A DNA stretch of 64,000 nt from Harmothoe impar (GCA_947462335.1 OX381720.1:2797501-2861500), one strand, 5' to 3'. Positions 9,978 through 21,011 are shown, counted from the first letter of the stretch. Notes: generated from the letters alone by a model not told the origin. Translations and numbers: made by a program.

Positions 9978-12017
9978 GACTGTCAGAGTCACCTGGCACG
10001 TGCCACCTCACCTGGTGACGCACCCCCCCCCCCCCCACACACACACACACACCTCACCCCCTGGGGTAGAGGGACATGAGGGGGTGGAGTCACCCCTCCT
10101 AGCACGTGCTCCCAGGCCCCACCCCAGGTAGCCCTTATACTTACTCCTCCCCCACAAGGAGGTAATTTTCCTGATGCTATGTCCTATCTCTAACCAGCTG
10201 TCCATGCTCAAACCTATAGTAAGGTCTGTGTTGTTATTTCTGACCAAAAGCCAAATCCACACTGGCAGGAAATTAACTCCAGGCACAGCCAGCACTGAAA
10301 ACTGTCTATAGATATAACGTAGTACATGTACCACTTCCATAACAGAGCGTGACAGATGCTGCTAAACCCATATACCATTACTATGTATAGTACACTACTG
10401 CTCCCCCCTATAATGGAGGGAGGACTACCTGAATGGTGTCATCATGTGTTGATACATTATGCCACACCTGGCACTGGGAGGTTTGATGTTGAAAATGTTC
10501 CTTAAAAATGTCCCTGAAAACACCCCATAAAAATGTCCCTGAAGACACCCATGGAGCAGGGTGTGTGTGTGTGGGGGGGGGTATATACAGCTGCTAGGTG
10601 TATTGGATCACAGTGTGTAGGGACAGTGCCTTCTATGACTCATTTTTAACTAAATAAACTCATAATATTGATACAGCCTCAAAGTAAAACAGAATAAACA
10701 CAGGCACATAACCCCCCCCCCCCCCCCCCCCCACCACTACTCGTCCCAATGTTCAGGGTGCAATGACAGCTCACAGCATGATGGTCAGGGATAAACGCTG
10801 CTCCCTGCTTTTAAGATGTTTTTGATCGCAAAAAAACTTGTACTTAACTATAGGACCTTAACTCAGGAGTTGTTTCTTTTAATTGGTCATTTTCATCCCT
10901 AAATTTTGTATGTAATTTCAATTTAGTTATCATTGCAGAAGCTTAAATATTATACGAGTCCACCCCCCTCCCCCACTCCCCCGTGTGAACCTCCTTATTA
11001 TACACAATACAGCCTCATCTCCACAACTGTAGTGGTGCCATCTGGTGACAAGTCATCACACCTGGCCATCCCCCCTCCCCCCCCCCCCCCCACACACACT
11101 CACTGCCCCCCCCCCCCTCACACACACACACACACTCACTGCCCCCCCCCCCTCACACACACACACCCACTGCCCCCCCCCCCCCCAAGGCACATCTCCC
11201 TGCCTCACCTGTATGTAACTATCTATGTCACCATGGTAACGGGACGCCATGGTAACCACCGTAAACATAGTCACCACACCACCGGAGACATGATGTCCAG
11301 GGGGGATCAACACCAGGTATATGAGAAATTAAATATGGTCAGTAACTTGTCAGCAACAATGGTAGAGTATTAGCGTACGCCATACACACTGGGCTCGTTG
11401 GTGTCAGTCCATGTCAAGGTCAACTAGATCAATGTTGACACTAGGCTGTTGGGTGGAAAATCTGAAGAAAAAATATAGGAAAAACATTTTTATTGAAAAA
11501 AGTGAATGGTAGACATGTACAATGGAGTTAAGCTGTACAAATACAGGTGGTTGTGGTGCCGGAGTGTGGCAGGGGGGAGGCATGATGTGAAGAGGTAGGT
11601 GAAGGGGGGGGGGGGGTAGGAAGCGTATTAACAATTATACAACAGGCTTCATCAATTTTGTCAGATATATTTGATATGGTGATATGGAGTCCTTTATGTC
11701 ACTATAATTATAGTCCCATTGGCAATGTGTCCCTATACTGTAGCTATGCCAGATCCATAGACACAACACAAAGTTACTAGGCCAAATTAAAAAAAAAGGG
11801 TTTGTTTCAGGTCACATTGGAAGAAACTAGGGTCGGTAGGTATGTATGTGAGCGTCATACTTCCATTCTGTCACGGTTTGTATCATCCAGTCTCCATATG
11901 GACACAGCACCACATTGAATATGACACTTTCTAAATGGGTATATCCTGTATAAAGGACACATGTGCCACCTCTCCTGTTACCAGGCCAAGAATATAATGG
12001 CTTATAAATACTTGACT
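9978..12017. other. Intergenic DNA dominated by C-runs and CA repeats
   Basis: No gene supported. Composite C-run plus (CA)n tracts occur at about 10021-10052 and, three times in tandem, at 11081-11190. A 21-base C-run lies at about 10712-10732. ORFs such as 10933-11373 (+) and 11056-11313 (-) simply read these tracts. A fragment of family G lies at about 10790-10920 and a half copy of family S at 11778-11850. Confidence 0.55.
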
Positions 12018-12207
12018 TTAACCACTCAAGGGCCAAATACTGCACTAATGCATCATGCCTTTTGATGTCATGATGCATGCATTCAGGCATCAGGCTGACC
12101 ATAAACTTAGGGTAGATTCCTGACGGACGGATCAGCATGATGCATTCATGCATCAGGACGATAATGAGCATGATGCATTAAAGCATGATGCGGCTCCTAA
12201 CGGGTTA
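12018..12207. mobile_element. Family P MITE, copy 4
   Basis: Runs TTAACCACTCAAGGGCC to CTAACGGGTTAA. The first hairpin is shortened to CATGATGCATGCATTCAGGC, and the loop and part of the arm are missing. Confidence 0.75.
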
Positions 12208-12400
12208 AAGGTATACATCACGTCTATGGCCGTCAGGCACCATCCAGCAGTCTACATGTGGTGAGGCCCTTTAAGGGCAGCACACTGTCTATATATGGGG
12301 ACTCACTTTTTGGCCTCATACTCCATCAGGCTTTAGGAGAGCGGCTTCACTCCGACACTTTTTATGCATACCCGGTATGTTGGAGTGGACTAGGAACTTA

Positions 12401-12589
12401 TACGGGACTAGCACATTAGGCTATTGGGGCCGCCATCTTGGCTCAGAGCAATGCATTGTGGTTAGCCCCCGACTCCAGAGCAGTGCACCATGGGTGAATT
12501 TCTTATCAGTCCCTTTGTTCTAGGTGTGAGGAGAGGGGATTAGCCTGATACCTAAGGTACCTAAGGTACCAGGATGCGCTAGTCCTGTA
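12401..12589. mobile_element. Family Y MITE (TACGGGACTAGCGCAT ends), copy 1
   Basis: The ends TACGGGACTAGCACATTAGG and ATGCGCTAGTCCTGTA are inverted repeats. A second copy, reversed, is nested in a family P element at 14518-14725. The interior includes CAATGCATTGTGGTTAG and ATTTCTTATCAG, shared with that copy. Confidence 0.75.
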
Positions 12590-12612
12590 TACATGTACTA
12601 TGTTACAGAAAT

Positions 12613-12789
12613 GTCTGAGGCCGTCAAATTGTATGATAGTGCACTATGGCCCTTTGTCGTTATGGTGCTTGAATGCAGCCCGGACGAAGAACTCAGTGGT
12701 GCTGCACTGGTGAGCAATTGGCCAGCGCTGCATTAGCGCATCATGATGACAAATGTCACATTTTTGCGACATGCCGTCCTTAAAGGGTT
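12613..12789. mobile_element. Family P MITE, copy 5 (reduced)
   Basis: Contains GCACTATGGCCCTTTGTCG, part of the first hairpin, then GACATGCCGTCCTTAAAGGG. The middle segment is deleted, so only one composite hairpin is left. Confidence 0.7.
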
Positions 12790-12891
12790 GGATCTAACAC
12801 TTGACAGTACGTAGGTGCAGGCAGTATGTGAGTTTAGAGTTCAGCCTGGGGGGGGGGGGGGCATGGGCAGGACAATAGGTGTCTGTATTAA

Positions 12892-13125
12892 ACCTTTAAG
12901 GACGACGGCATGTCACTAAAAGATGACATTTGTCGTCATGATGCACCAATGCAGCCCCGGAGAGTAACTCGCCGGTGCTGCATTGGTGCATCATGCCGAC
13001 CCTGTGGGAGTGTCAACCCCATAGGGTTGGCATGATGCTTGAATGCAGCCATGGTGAGTTACTCGCCAGGGCTGCATTCATGCATCATGAAGACTAAGGG
13101 CATGATGCATTAATGCATCATACTG
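12892..13125. mobile_element. Family P MITE, copy 6
   Basis: Starts AACCTTTAAGGACGACGGCA, with both hairpins well preserved. The arms CATGATGCACCAATGCAGCC and GCATGATGCTTGAATGCAGC are both complete. The right terminus is lost after GCATGATGCATTAATGCATC. Confidence 0.8.
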
Positions 13126-13274
13126 GTGAGTGTAGTGTTGACCCTGGGGGTCGTACAGGACAATGGCCTTCCTGTATTAACGTTGCACCCTGTACCTCAC
13201 ACAGGCTGGGGCCGTCTTATAGAGAGGGAACACGAGAGGGTATAGGGGCAAAGGTGCGACCTGGCAGGATCTTT

Positions 13275-13517
13275 AAACCTTTATGGACAGCATGTTGCTT
13301 TAAAGAAAGTCGTTATGAAAGAGTGGCATGGCAACCCGGGGTGATAAGTAACGCAAACCAGCACCGCATTGGTGCATGATGCCGATGCATTGGGACTGTA
13401 TCAATCCTGCATGATGCGCGAATGCAGCCCTGGCGAGTTACTCACCAGGGCTGCATTTATACAGAGAATAAGTATACATGTAGCACATTGAAGCGCACTG
13501 CGGCCCTTACAAGTTTA
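13275..13517. mobile_element. Family P MITE, copy 7
   Basis: Starts TTAAACCTTTATGGACAGCA and ends GCGCACTGCGGCCCTTACAAG. The second hairpin (ATGATGCGCGAATGCAGCCC) is preserved and the first is degraded. Confidence 0.75.
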
Positions 13518-13664
13518 AATGAAGGGTATGTACATAGTGGTAATTCACTAATGGGGAGGCTTTGATCAATATTGGGTATACATGTGGACATGTAAATGTA
13601 GAGGCACGTAGCATAAACCTGGTCAACACCAAGGCACTTAGGCTTGTTTAATTAAAGTAGAGGA

Positions 13665-14000
13665 GCAGTTGACCCGTCAGGGCTGCATCCAGGCACCATC
13701 AAGACTGTCGGTTTATAGTGAATTCAAGCACTATGCAGCCCTTACACGGATGGTATCATGCCTTAATGCATCATGCCTTTGGGCATCATGATACATGAAT
13801 GCAGCCCTGGTGAGTAACATGCCTGCACTGCATTCAAGCATCATGATGGGGTTGAGACAGTCCCAAAGGGTCAGCATGATGCAGCACTGGTGAGTTACTC
13901 ACCGGGGTTGCATTGGTGCATCATGACAACACATGTCATCTTTAAGCGACATGTTGTCCTTAAAAGTTTAAAGCACTATGCGGTCCTTAAAGGTTTAAAG
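13665..14000. mobile_element. Family P MITEs, copies 8 and 9 (partial plus near-complete)
   Basis: A truncated right half (13665-13745, ending GCACTATGCAGCCCTTACA) directly abuts a fuller copy (about 13740-14000). The fuller copy has both hairpins and the GACATGTTGTCCTTAAAAG end. It is followed by a short extra GCACTATGCGGTCCTTAAAG terminus, so ends have been exchanged or duplicated here. Confidence 0.7.
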
Positions 14001-14487
14001 TAGGCCTTAGCCCGCTCATGTGTGAAGGTCAAGGAGCAGCTTCTACCTCGCTGTTAGCTGCACTAACACTGTATAACCCATGGGAACTGAAATAATAAAA
14101 CTCCACTTGATATTTCCTATTTGCTGAAAGCAGCCTCCATAGATGGGCAGAAACTGGATGCAGACCCACTGAATTCAGTTCCAAAGTCAACAAGCAAAAG
14201 GAACGTAAAACGTTGCATAAGAAGTCTGTGAAGGAAAACAGTTATTCTTATGAAAACATCCATTGGTTGTTAATAAAATCAATTCAGATTCAAACTCAGT
14301 GAATTGGGTTCCAAAGTCAACATGGCAAAAATAGGTTTTAACTGAAGTAAAAGTTTGCAGCATTCAGAGTCTGAGGAGGACAACATGCTTGTTTTTACTG
14401 CCCTGCTTTTATCTGATATAACCAGGCCATGTGCGTGCACAGCATTGAGGAACCTGACCTCTTCCAATCATACTCTCAATCCTCATC

Positions 14488-14946
14488 TTAACCCTTTATG
14501 GATGGCATGTCACGTTATAGGGGACTAGTTTTATCCTGGTACCTCAGATAGTCGGGGGCTACACTCCATCTCCTTATCAGGCTAATCTCCTCCTTTCACA
14601 CCTGGAACAAAGGGGCTGATAAGAAATTCACCCATAATGCACTGCTCTGGAGTTGGGGGCCTAACCAAAATGCATTGCACTGAGTCAAGATGGCAGCCTC
14701 CATAGCCTAATGCGCTAGTCCCGTATAGAAACATTTGTCGTCAGCTTGCGCCAACGCAGTAACTCATTGGGGAATTCACATTCATAACATATGATTGCAT
14801 CATGCCAATTCTTCGGGAATTCATCAAACTGGTATGGTCAGCATGATGCATAAATGCAGCACTGGTGAGTTACTCACCAGGTGTGCATGCATGAAGACAA
14901 AATGGTATAGACCATTAACGCACTATGCCATCCTTAAAGCGTTAAG
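14488..14946. mobile_element. Family P MITE, copy 10, split by a family Y insertion
   Basis: Left end TTAACCCTTTATGGATGGCA, right end GCCATCCTTAAAGCGTTAA. The interruption (14518-14725) is a family Y element, after which ACATTTGTCGTCA resumes the family P sequence. Confidence 0.8.
14518..14725. mobile_element. Family Y MITE, copy 2, nested in family P
   Basis: The ends TAGGGGACTAGTTTTATCC and TAATGCGCTAGTCCCGTA match the copy at 12401-12589 in reverse orientation. The flanks TTATA/TATAG suggest a 4-bp duplication of TATA. Confidence 0.75.
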
Positions 14947-15184
14947 TATCCATGTGCCTTCGGATTGACATCTCCCTTAAAAGCACTTTCACCAAACCAT
15001 GTGACCTGCTTTCTACCAGATCACGTGACTTTCATTGACTTCCGGTAACGGAGACCAATTTGACCTAATTTGACACAATTGTCTGTAATTAGGTCATCCT
15101 GTTGACAGACTGCATTGTGGGGCAGCCACAGGGTGCATTGTCCTTTTGTGATGGAGTTTTGATTGTCTATTACCATTTAGTGCT

Positions 15185-15397
15185 AACCCTTTAAGGCCAG
15201 CATCACTTTAATGCAGTATCCTTTTGAATTTGTCAATAAGTAACTCACTAGGGTGAGTAACTCACTAAGGCTGAAATGGGTTGATACACTCCTAAAGAAA
15301 AAACAGCAATGCAGTGAGTTACTCGCGGGTACTGCATCGATGTATCATGACAAGAATGAGCACGAAGCGCTGATGCATCATGCCATCCTTAAAGGTT
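15185..15397. mobile_element. Family P MITE, copy 11 (degraded)
   Basis: Starts TAACCCTTTAAGGCCAGCAT and ends ATCATGCCATCCTTAAAGG. The first hairpin is replaced by repeated GTAACTCACTA segments, and the second keeps GTGAGTTACTCGC. Confidence 0.7.
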
Positions 15398-15488
15398 TTG
15401 TGTAGTACAGTTAAGCCAAACAATGTCTACGTGCTTGAGGACGGACATTGTGGGGGGGACGTAACACCATCCACATCATGTAGGGTTA

Positions 15489-15752
15489 CACTGAAAATAT
15501 AAACTTGTCTCCAGACTCGTCAAAGTGACTATCATAAAATAATTGAGTCAAAAGTTGTCTAACCTATCAGGTTACCATCCCACAAATAGAATCTGGAGCT
15601 GGCAAATGTCAGGTTTTGGGCTGGCACATGCCAAGTGGGTCTTCTATCTCCTTCTAGAAGATCTGCTTCCTTGTCACTCAGACGAGTTTTTGACTCGTTT
15701 ATTTTATGATAGTCACTTTGAAGAGTCTGGAGACAAGTTTATTTTTTGAGTG
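15489..15752. mobile_element. Family V MITE (264 bp), copy 2
   Basis: Ends CACTGAAAATATAAACTTGT and ACAAGTTTATTTTTTGAGTG, flanked by TA on each side. It is exactly the length of copy 1 at 7824-8087, but the asymmetric middle (ACCATCCCACAAATAGAATC) runs the other way. Confidence 0.85.
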
Positions 15753-16088
15753 TACTGGCTGCTGCTGCACCATGCCCAGATAACTTGGCATGAGGGGTTG
15801 GTGTAGGAATATGGATAAAAATCTGGTAAAGGAATCTGGTATAGGAATGTAGTATTGGATTTAGTTTTAGAAATCTGGTATGGGATTCTAGTATATATAT
15901 ATACATAGCTAACTGGTGTAGATATTTGATATGGGGACTTGGTGTGGCATTTGAATAAAAAATATAGCCAACTGCAATCACTATAGACAGCTGCAGATGG
16001 CAGCACATAAGTGTTAGGGCCACTGTCCATTCCCACCATAGCTCCACCATACCTCCCACACCACCCTTATCTCCACAAGCACCCAACT

Positions 16089-17173
16089 TACTGTAAACGT
16101 ATATATTTTTTTTCGCGCATGTATATTTTCGCGAATTGACTACAAAATGCACTTTCACGTGTATCTAAATTCGCGGATTTTGGAATATAGTACACAGAGA
16201 AAATTATCCTAGTCAAAATAACTCACTTGCCTGAGTCAAAGCTCTGTCATCAGAATAACTCACTTTTTGACTCATTTGTGCAAGCGAGTCAAACTGCATT
16301 TGACTCGAATATACAAATGAGTCAAATATGTTTGACTATTTTGTATAGGCTTGAAATGCCAGATGGGGTGGACCGTGGTAGGGCTATGCATTTTTATTTA
16401 TCATCAGTTGTTGGGTGTGTGTTATCCATGGCCAGCTCAAAAATCTGGAAGAGAACGTTATAGGCATTAATACATATTTTATGTTGAGTCAAGGTATTTC
16501 TAGATACATGTGCTATAGAAACAGAGGCACTGATCTTGGGAATAATCCCATGAATAAAGTTTAAAACAATATGATAAAATGTATACTGCAGTTCATGCAT
16601 GCACTACACATCCATATACAACATGTACATAATTATAGTATCCAAATCGACACCCCCCATCAACCAGTTGAAACCCATTTCACATTGGTTACATCTCTGG
16701 TTACATTTATACACAACATACATAGACATACATATGTACTCACCTATACATCTCTCCATGCCGCTGCTGTAGTCCTACTGATGCAATGATGCATCTAAAC
16801 AAAGAAAACGGCGTCCCCACGTGACCTATGGCGGGAATATCTGAGTCAAACTCACTTTGACTCAGATAAAAGAGTCAAAGTCACTTTGACTCGGTTGCTG
16901 TCAGAGTCAAACTCACTTAACTCTGCAAGGCAAGTGAGTCAATGATGGTAAATGAGTCAAATGGGGTTTGACTCACTACATGGCAGAGTCAAATGAGCAA
17001 AGAAGTGAGTCAAAGTCCCATTGACTAGGGTAGATGAGTCATTGTGACTCGCATAATTTTCTGTGTGTAGTTGTATGACCATACTGGATAAATATTCGCT
17101 CTGTACATATTTTCACGATTTTAAAAAATCGCGAAAATAAAGTACAGCGCGAAATAACATACGTTTACAGTAT
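16089..17173. mobile_element. Family X element (TACTGTAAACGTAT ends), split by a family W insertion
   Basis: Left end TACTGTAAACGTATATAT, right end CATACGTTTACAGTA; the flanking TA suggests a TA duplication. The arms carry TTTTCGCG/CGCGAAAAT. Uninterrupted relatives lie at about 37553-37768 and 43143-43343. An 876-bp element has inserted at 16192. Confidence 0.75.
16192..17067. mobile_element. Family W element with subterminal GAGTCAAA arrays
   Basis: The terminal inverted repeats are ACACAGAGAAAATTAT and ATAATTTTCTGTGTG, flanked by TAGT at 16188-16191 and 17068-17071. More than twenty copies of GAGTCAAA, GACTCACTT or close variants crowd the two subterminal zones (16200-16345 and 16845-17050) in both orientations. 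The middle is unrelated AT-rich DNA and codes for nothing recognisable. Subterminal motif arrays of this kind are known as transposase binding sites in hAT and CACTA elements, but the 4-bp duplication fits neither well. Confidence 0.75.
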
Positions 17174-17317
17174 ATCCATACCCTACCCCTAGCTCACCAA
17201 CAGGCTCCCTTATCTCACACTCAGGTGACCCCAGGTAGTACTGCCTGGCCGCCTCTGCCAATAGAAACCTGTCCTCAGAGTTGCTGCACAAGCTTACCTA
17301 CTCAAACTTCAAAGGCT

Positions 17318-18100
17318 CTGGAAACCAGGATTTTACTGTGTTTGGGCAATCCCTGCTGGTAGCTTGGTACCAGTGAACGGGAACCAGGATGTATGATGGG
17401 AGTTCCAGTTCTGTTCTTGTCACCTTGTCACGTTTGGGGCTCTACCATCGGAAATTCCTCCGTCTCGTTACACAGACAGTGACGTCACTTTTCCAAATTT
17501 TGCAGGAATCCTACTTTCTTTTGCTGACATTTCTGTTTTGGAATTATGTACATTCCTACAGAAAATTGCCTGAAATATTAAAATGTCCTACCTTCTGTCG
17601 ACCACAGAGTAGCAGCATGTCTGCAAGAACTCTAAAATGGTGCCACTCACCCCTGATCTCTAACCCTGCCATCTTCACTACCGGTAGTTGCCTGGCTGTG
17701 TAGATAGATGACCTCCAGTCTACCACCCAGGGGGCTCCCCCCCCCCCCCGACCCCCCCCCCCCTCCCCAACATGACAACACCATTAGCCCCCTGACCAGC
17801 ACTAGTGGCGCCACCATGACCAGCGGCCAATCTCGGTACCTCTCACCATGCGGTAGACCTGGAGGAGTCTTAGACTTAGTCTTGTTCCCAGGCCCTTCCA
17901 CAGGGAGGCTCTGGTAACTATCACTTTGACCTTGAAATTGGATTTTGCTGGGTTTGGGCAATCACTGCTGGAAGCTTGGAACCAGTGAGCAGGAACCATG
18001 ATACTTTCTGGCCCCAGTTCTGGTTCCTGTTTGCTGGTTCCAAGCTACGAACAGGGATTGCCCAAACCCAGCAAAAGTCCAAGTTCAAGGTCATAGTGGT
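17318..18100. repeat. Long inverted repeat around 17936-18095, plus a half copy
   Basis: Positions 17936-18095 fold on themselves. TTTGCTGGGTTTGGGCAATC pairs with GATTGCCCAAACCCAGCAAA about 110 bp later, followed by a GGTTCC pairing around a short loop. A half copy sits at 17335-17400. Between them (17400-17930) are C-runs and a short ORF I do not consider coding. Confidence 0.7.
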
Positions 18101-18177
18101 GGTTTACAAGTGCCATTCTGGGGGAGACATGGTACTGTGTGAATGCTGAACAATAGAACATGGGTTCTATTATAGCT

Positions 18178-18322
18178 CAGGGGGCGGATCCAGGATTGGA
18201 AAAGGGGGGGGGGGGCGTGAAATAGGCAATGTACTAGGGGTATTGACAATTTTTACATGAAAATGTACGGAAAAATAGGTGGGGCGCACGCCGGGTCCGC
18301 CCCCCCCCTAAATCCGCCCCTG
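18178..18322. mobile_element. Small hAT-like element (CAGGGGGCGGATCCAGG ends)
   Basis: Left end CAGGGGGCGGATCCAGG, right end AAATCCGCCCCTG, a common type of hAT terminus. A G12 run follows the left end. A relative with the same ends is at about 57186-57349. The flanks share only TAGCT, so the 8-bp duplication is eroded. Confidence 0.65.
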
Positions 18323-18559
18323 TAGCTGGGGTCCCTCCCAGCTAATCTTATCTGTTGGGGTTTGTGTCGGCTCCCCACCTACTTCCCTAGCTGCCACAGA
18401 GCTGATCAATGCTGTCAGTACACAGGGTTCCCATGGACTCCCATAGCCAGGGAATAAAGTAAAATGGCTAGTGAAAGTAAGAGAATTTTGATGAGGAGTC
18501 TGCAAAAGTCAGGGGTAATGGGAAATATGAGTTTTAGTGTGGAGTTGATACATTTCTGT

Positions 18560-18650
18560 AAGGTCGTCATGATGCATTAATGCATGAATGCATCATGACA
18601 GCAAATAGGCATTAAGTGACTATATTGAGCCTAAAGGGTCAAGAGGCTAC
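18560..18650. mobile_element. Family P fragment
   Basis: Only GTCATGATGCATTAATGCATG and a decayed right end (GAGCCTAAAGGGTCAA) are left. Confidence 0.6.
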
Positions 18651-18867
18651 GAGGTATCACTCATGTACAAACATGCGGCTTGTGTTGAGCTGTCATACAA
18701 ACAAGGGTTAAGGACATGACCATCATATTGACATACACGGTTAAGGTATTACCCTGAAGCCTCTTTAGTTTAGACCTGCACGTGTACCTTTCCCACACAC
18801 TCCGGCTTATCTACCCACCCCCCCCCCCCTCCCCCCACACACACACACACATACACACCCTACGTTA

Positions 18868-19084
18868 GGGAGTGCTCATCTTTTAACAACAGGGGGGGGG
18901 GAGGGGGGTAAAAGAAATTCAACCTGTTTTGAGGGAAAAAGCCAGCGCGTCACTATGCTACAAAGTGGCGCAATTTTCGGCCAGCCGGGGGGGGGGGGGG
19001 TAAAAAATGTCGCCCCGTTGGGGGTGTGTGTGGAAATTTCTCACCAACTCCCCCCCCCCCTGTTATTAAAAATGGAGCACTCCC
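18868..19084. mobile_element. Family T element, copy 2
   Basis: Ends GGGAGTGCTCATCTTTTAAC and AATGGAGCACTCCC, with TTA on both sides (18865-18867 and 19085-19087), as at 4060-4370. The G-run interior is shared with that copy. Confidence 0.8.
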
Positions 19085-19308
19085 TTAGAGGTTAGGAACT
19101 AGGCGTATTGCTGCCAACTGTGAGGAGCTCTACCATAGAGCTATGTGTGAGTCTGTAGGGTATCCTCCCACTGCCCACATGTAAGGTCTAGTCGCCACCA
19201 CCGCCATCTTGTTTGCTGCACAAGATTGTAATTAGCATTGAGACACAAGAACAATTTAGCAATTGACGCACCGAGCGTTAGGTTCATATGAAGGGTCGGT
19301 CGACACAA

Positions 19309-19580
19309 GGCCAAAAAAAAAAAGGTTTGTTTCAGGTCACCCGACCGACCCTACCTAAACAGGGCCGACCCTACGTTTTTTTATGCAATTTTGAAGAAAT
19401 TTTTATATTTTTAGACTTTTTTTGGGTCAATTTTAGGTTTACAACATTTTGGGAAAAAATCTCTCCATTTTTACACTTTTTCGGGTCAATTTGAGAGGGG
19501 AAGGAAAAAAAAAATCCCACCTACCGACCCTAGAGTTTCTTCCCATGTTACCTGAAACAAAACCTTTTTTTAATTTGGCC
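19309..19580. mobile_element. Family S MITE (GGCCAAA...TTTCAGGT ends), copy 1
   Basis: Begins GGCCAAAAAAAAAAAAGGTT and TTTCAGGTCACCCGACC. It ends with the complement, GTTACCTGAAACAAAACC and TTTGGCC. The interior has two copies of a GCAATTTTGAAGAAATTTT/ACACTTTTTGGGTCAATTT segment. Confidence 0.85.
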
Positions 19581-20320
19581 CAAGGCGTAACATTCAATGG
19601 TCTCTGGCCCCGACTCTATAATAGTAGAGTCTGGGCAAACCCATATAAAAAAAACGTGTATGACAAACTCGTCGTCAGGAGTTGACCAATCAAATATCCT
19701 GTACACCAGTCCCTGTGCACAGCCCAACAGGAAGTCACAATCAAAATGTAGCAGGTTGTCCAGTCTCTTTTGTAACCCTTGTGGTGGAAAATGGAACTGG
19801 AGCTCGAGCCTGCCGAGCGACATGACTTTGCTAAAATGGCGCGGCATGCGTCAGGACCTTAGCCTCGATGTGGTGTTTGGGCAGGATAGGGTGTCTGGAC
19901 GCCTCTGCTTGAAGACTGAGCTGCATGCACGGTATGTGGCGTGGTGCAGGGGATCAACCCTCACTGTCTGTGTACTGTGTTGGCAAGGTCACACCCCAGC
20001 CATACCAAGGTCAGCCCAAGGTCACAGCAGGGCCAGCCCAAGGTCAAGCTGCTGGAAGATGCCTGGCAGCCTGCCAAAACGAGGCTGAAGGACGTACACT
20101 CCCCAGCAGAGGCTTAGTGTTTGATGAGGCTTTATGTAGCTGTAGGTATGAGACTGAGTATCTGGGGGGAGAGTGTAGCTGAGTCTCACACGTGACCGCC
20201 CACGTGACTGACGCTGACAGCCCTGAGCGTCTCTGGAGCGTCTACTGGGCGTCTACTGTGTGTGTGTGTGTGGGGGGGGGGGGGGTATGTCTGGGTGTGA
20301 GGGGAGAAGGATAGCCACTT
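19581..20320. other. Unassigned DNA with overlapping antisense ORFs
   Basis: Two overlapping open frames occur here: 19597-20088 (+, 163 codons) and 19548-19847 (-, 99 codons, starting to read into the family S end). I recognise neither protein. At about 19833 the sequence CTAAAATGGCGCGG resembles a YY1-type promoter motif (AAAATGGCGGC). The area could be a promoter or untranslated exon, but I cannot show this. A (TG)n-G12 tract lies at 20258-20286. Confidence 0.35.
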
Positions 20321-20322
20321 AA

Positions 20323-20630
20323 CCCTTTAAGGACGGCATGTTGCTAAAAAACAACTTTAAAAAAAATAAAGTCTTTATTGTCTATCCACTTGATGATATA
20401 CATGACAGCATTCAATTTGTGTATACATAACTGTGATAATATTGAATTTCTTAACTAGTGTCTTCTACAACCAGAATAATACCATATATGTTGGGTATAT
20501 TGCAAGCTATACCAGTATAATTCTTTGGGGGTAGATTAACTAATATCTTACAGGATTTCTTGTGGACACAATATGAAAATTAAAGACATCTACCCCGGTG
20601 AGTAACTCGCCAGTGCAGCATTGTCAGAGA
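20323..20630. mobile_element. Family P fragments flanking AT-rich DNA
   Basis: TTAACCCTTTAAGGACGGCA at 20321-20365 and GGTGAGTAACTCGCCAGTGC at about 20599-20625 look like the two halves of one copy split by about 235 bp of unrelated AT-rich sequence. Confidence 0.55.
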
Positions 20631-20644
20631 AATGGATTCTACTA

Positions 20645-20829
20645 AAGGCCGTGTTACACAGACTTCATCTGACGTCAAAACGTGGCTGCATCTGCCTTCA
20701 AAATTGAGTTACACATTGAAGGCATATGCCTTCAAAATCAGATCGTGTTTGATTTCAACTGCAAATGCCTTCAACTGCAGATGCCTTCAAAAGTATTGAC
20801 GTCAGATGACGTCCATGTAACAGGGCCTT
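20645..20829. mobile_element. MITE with CRE palindromes
   Basis: Ends AAGGCCGTGTTACA and TGTAACAGGGCCTT. Two perfect TGACGTCA octamers sit at 20670-20677 and 20797-20804. The interior has several inverted copies of TGCCTTCAA. It ends 182 bp before the first visible SPPL3 exon. Confidence 0.7.
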
Positions 20830-21011
20830 GAGGCTTCTTGCAGGGAAAAGCATGTAGATGACAACTGCTGCTTTTATTTGACATGAGACCCCATCTTAAT
20901 GCTACTTCTCTCCATGTCCACAATCATGTTGCAGGGCTCCTTCAGTATACTGTAATTCATCGATAACACCTATGTCCTGTCCTTAACCATGCTATACCTT
21001 GTACATTGCAG

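Noticed and set aside
10933..11373. 146-codon + ORF and its antisense partner, Pro/His/Thr-rich or Gly/Val-rich
   Set aside because: Both are products of C-run and CA-repeat tracts.
1..21011. First coding exon of SPPL3 (an MAEQTYS-like start ending in TG before GT)
   Set aside because: I searched ATGGC-type starts in this stretch (for example 6052, 9838, 16430, 19835) and none continues into an SPPL3-like peptide with a phase-2 donor.
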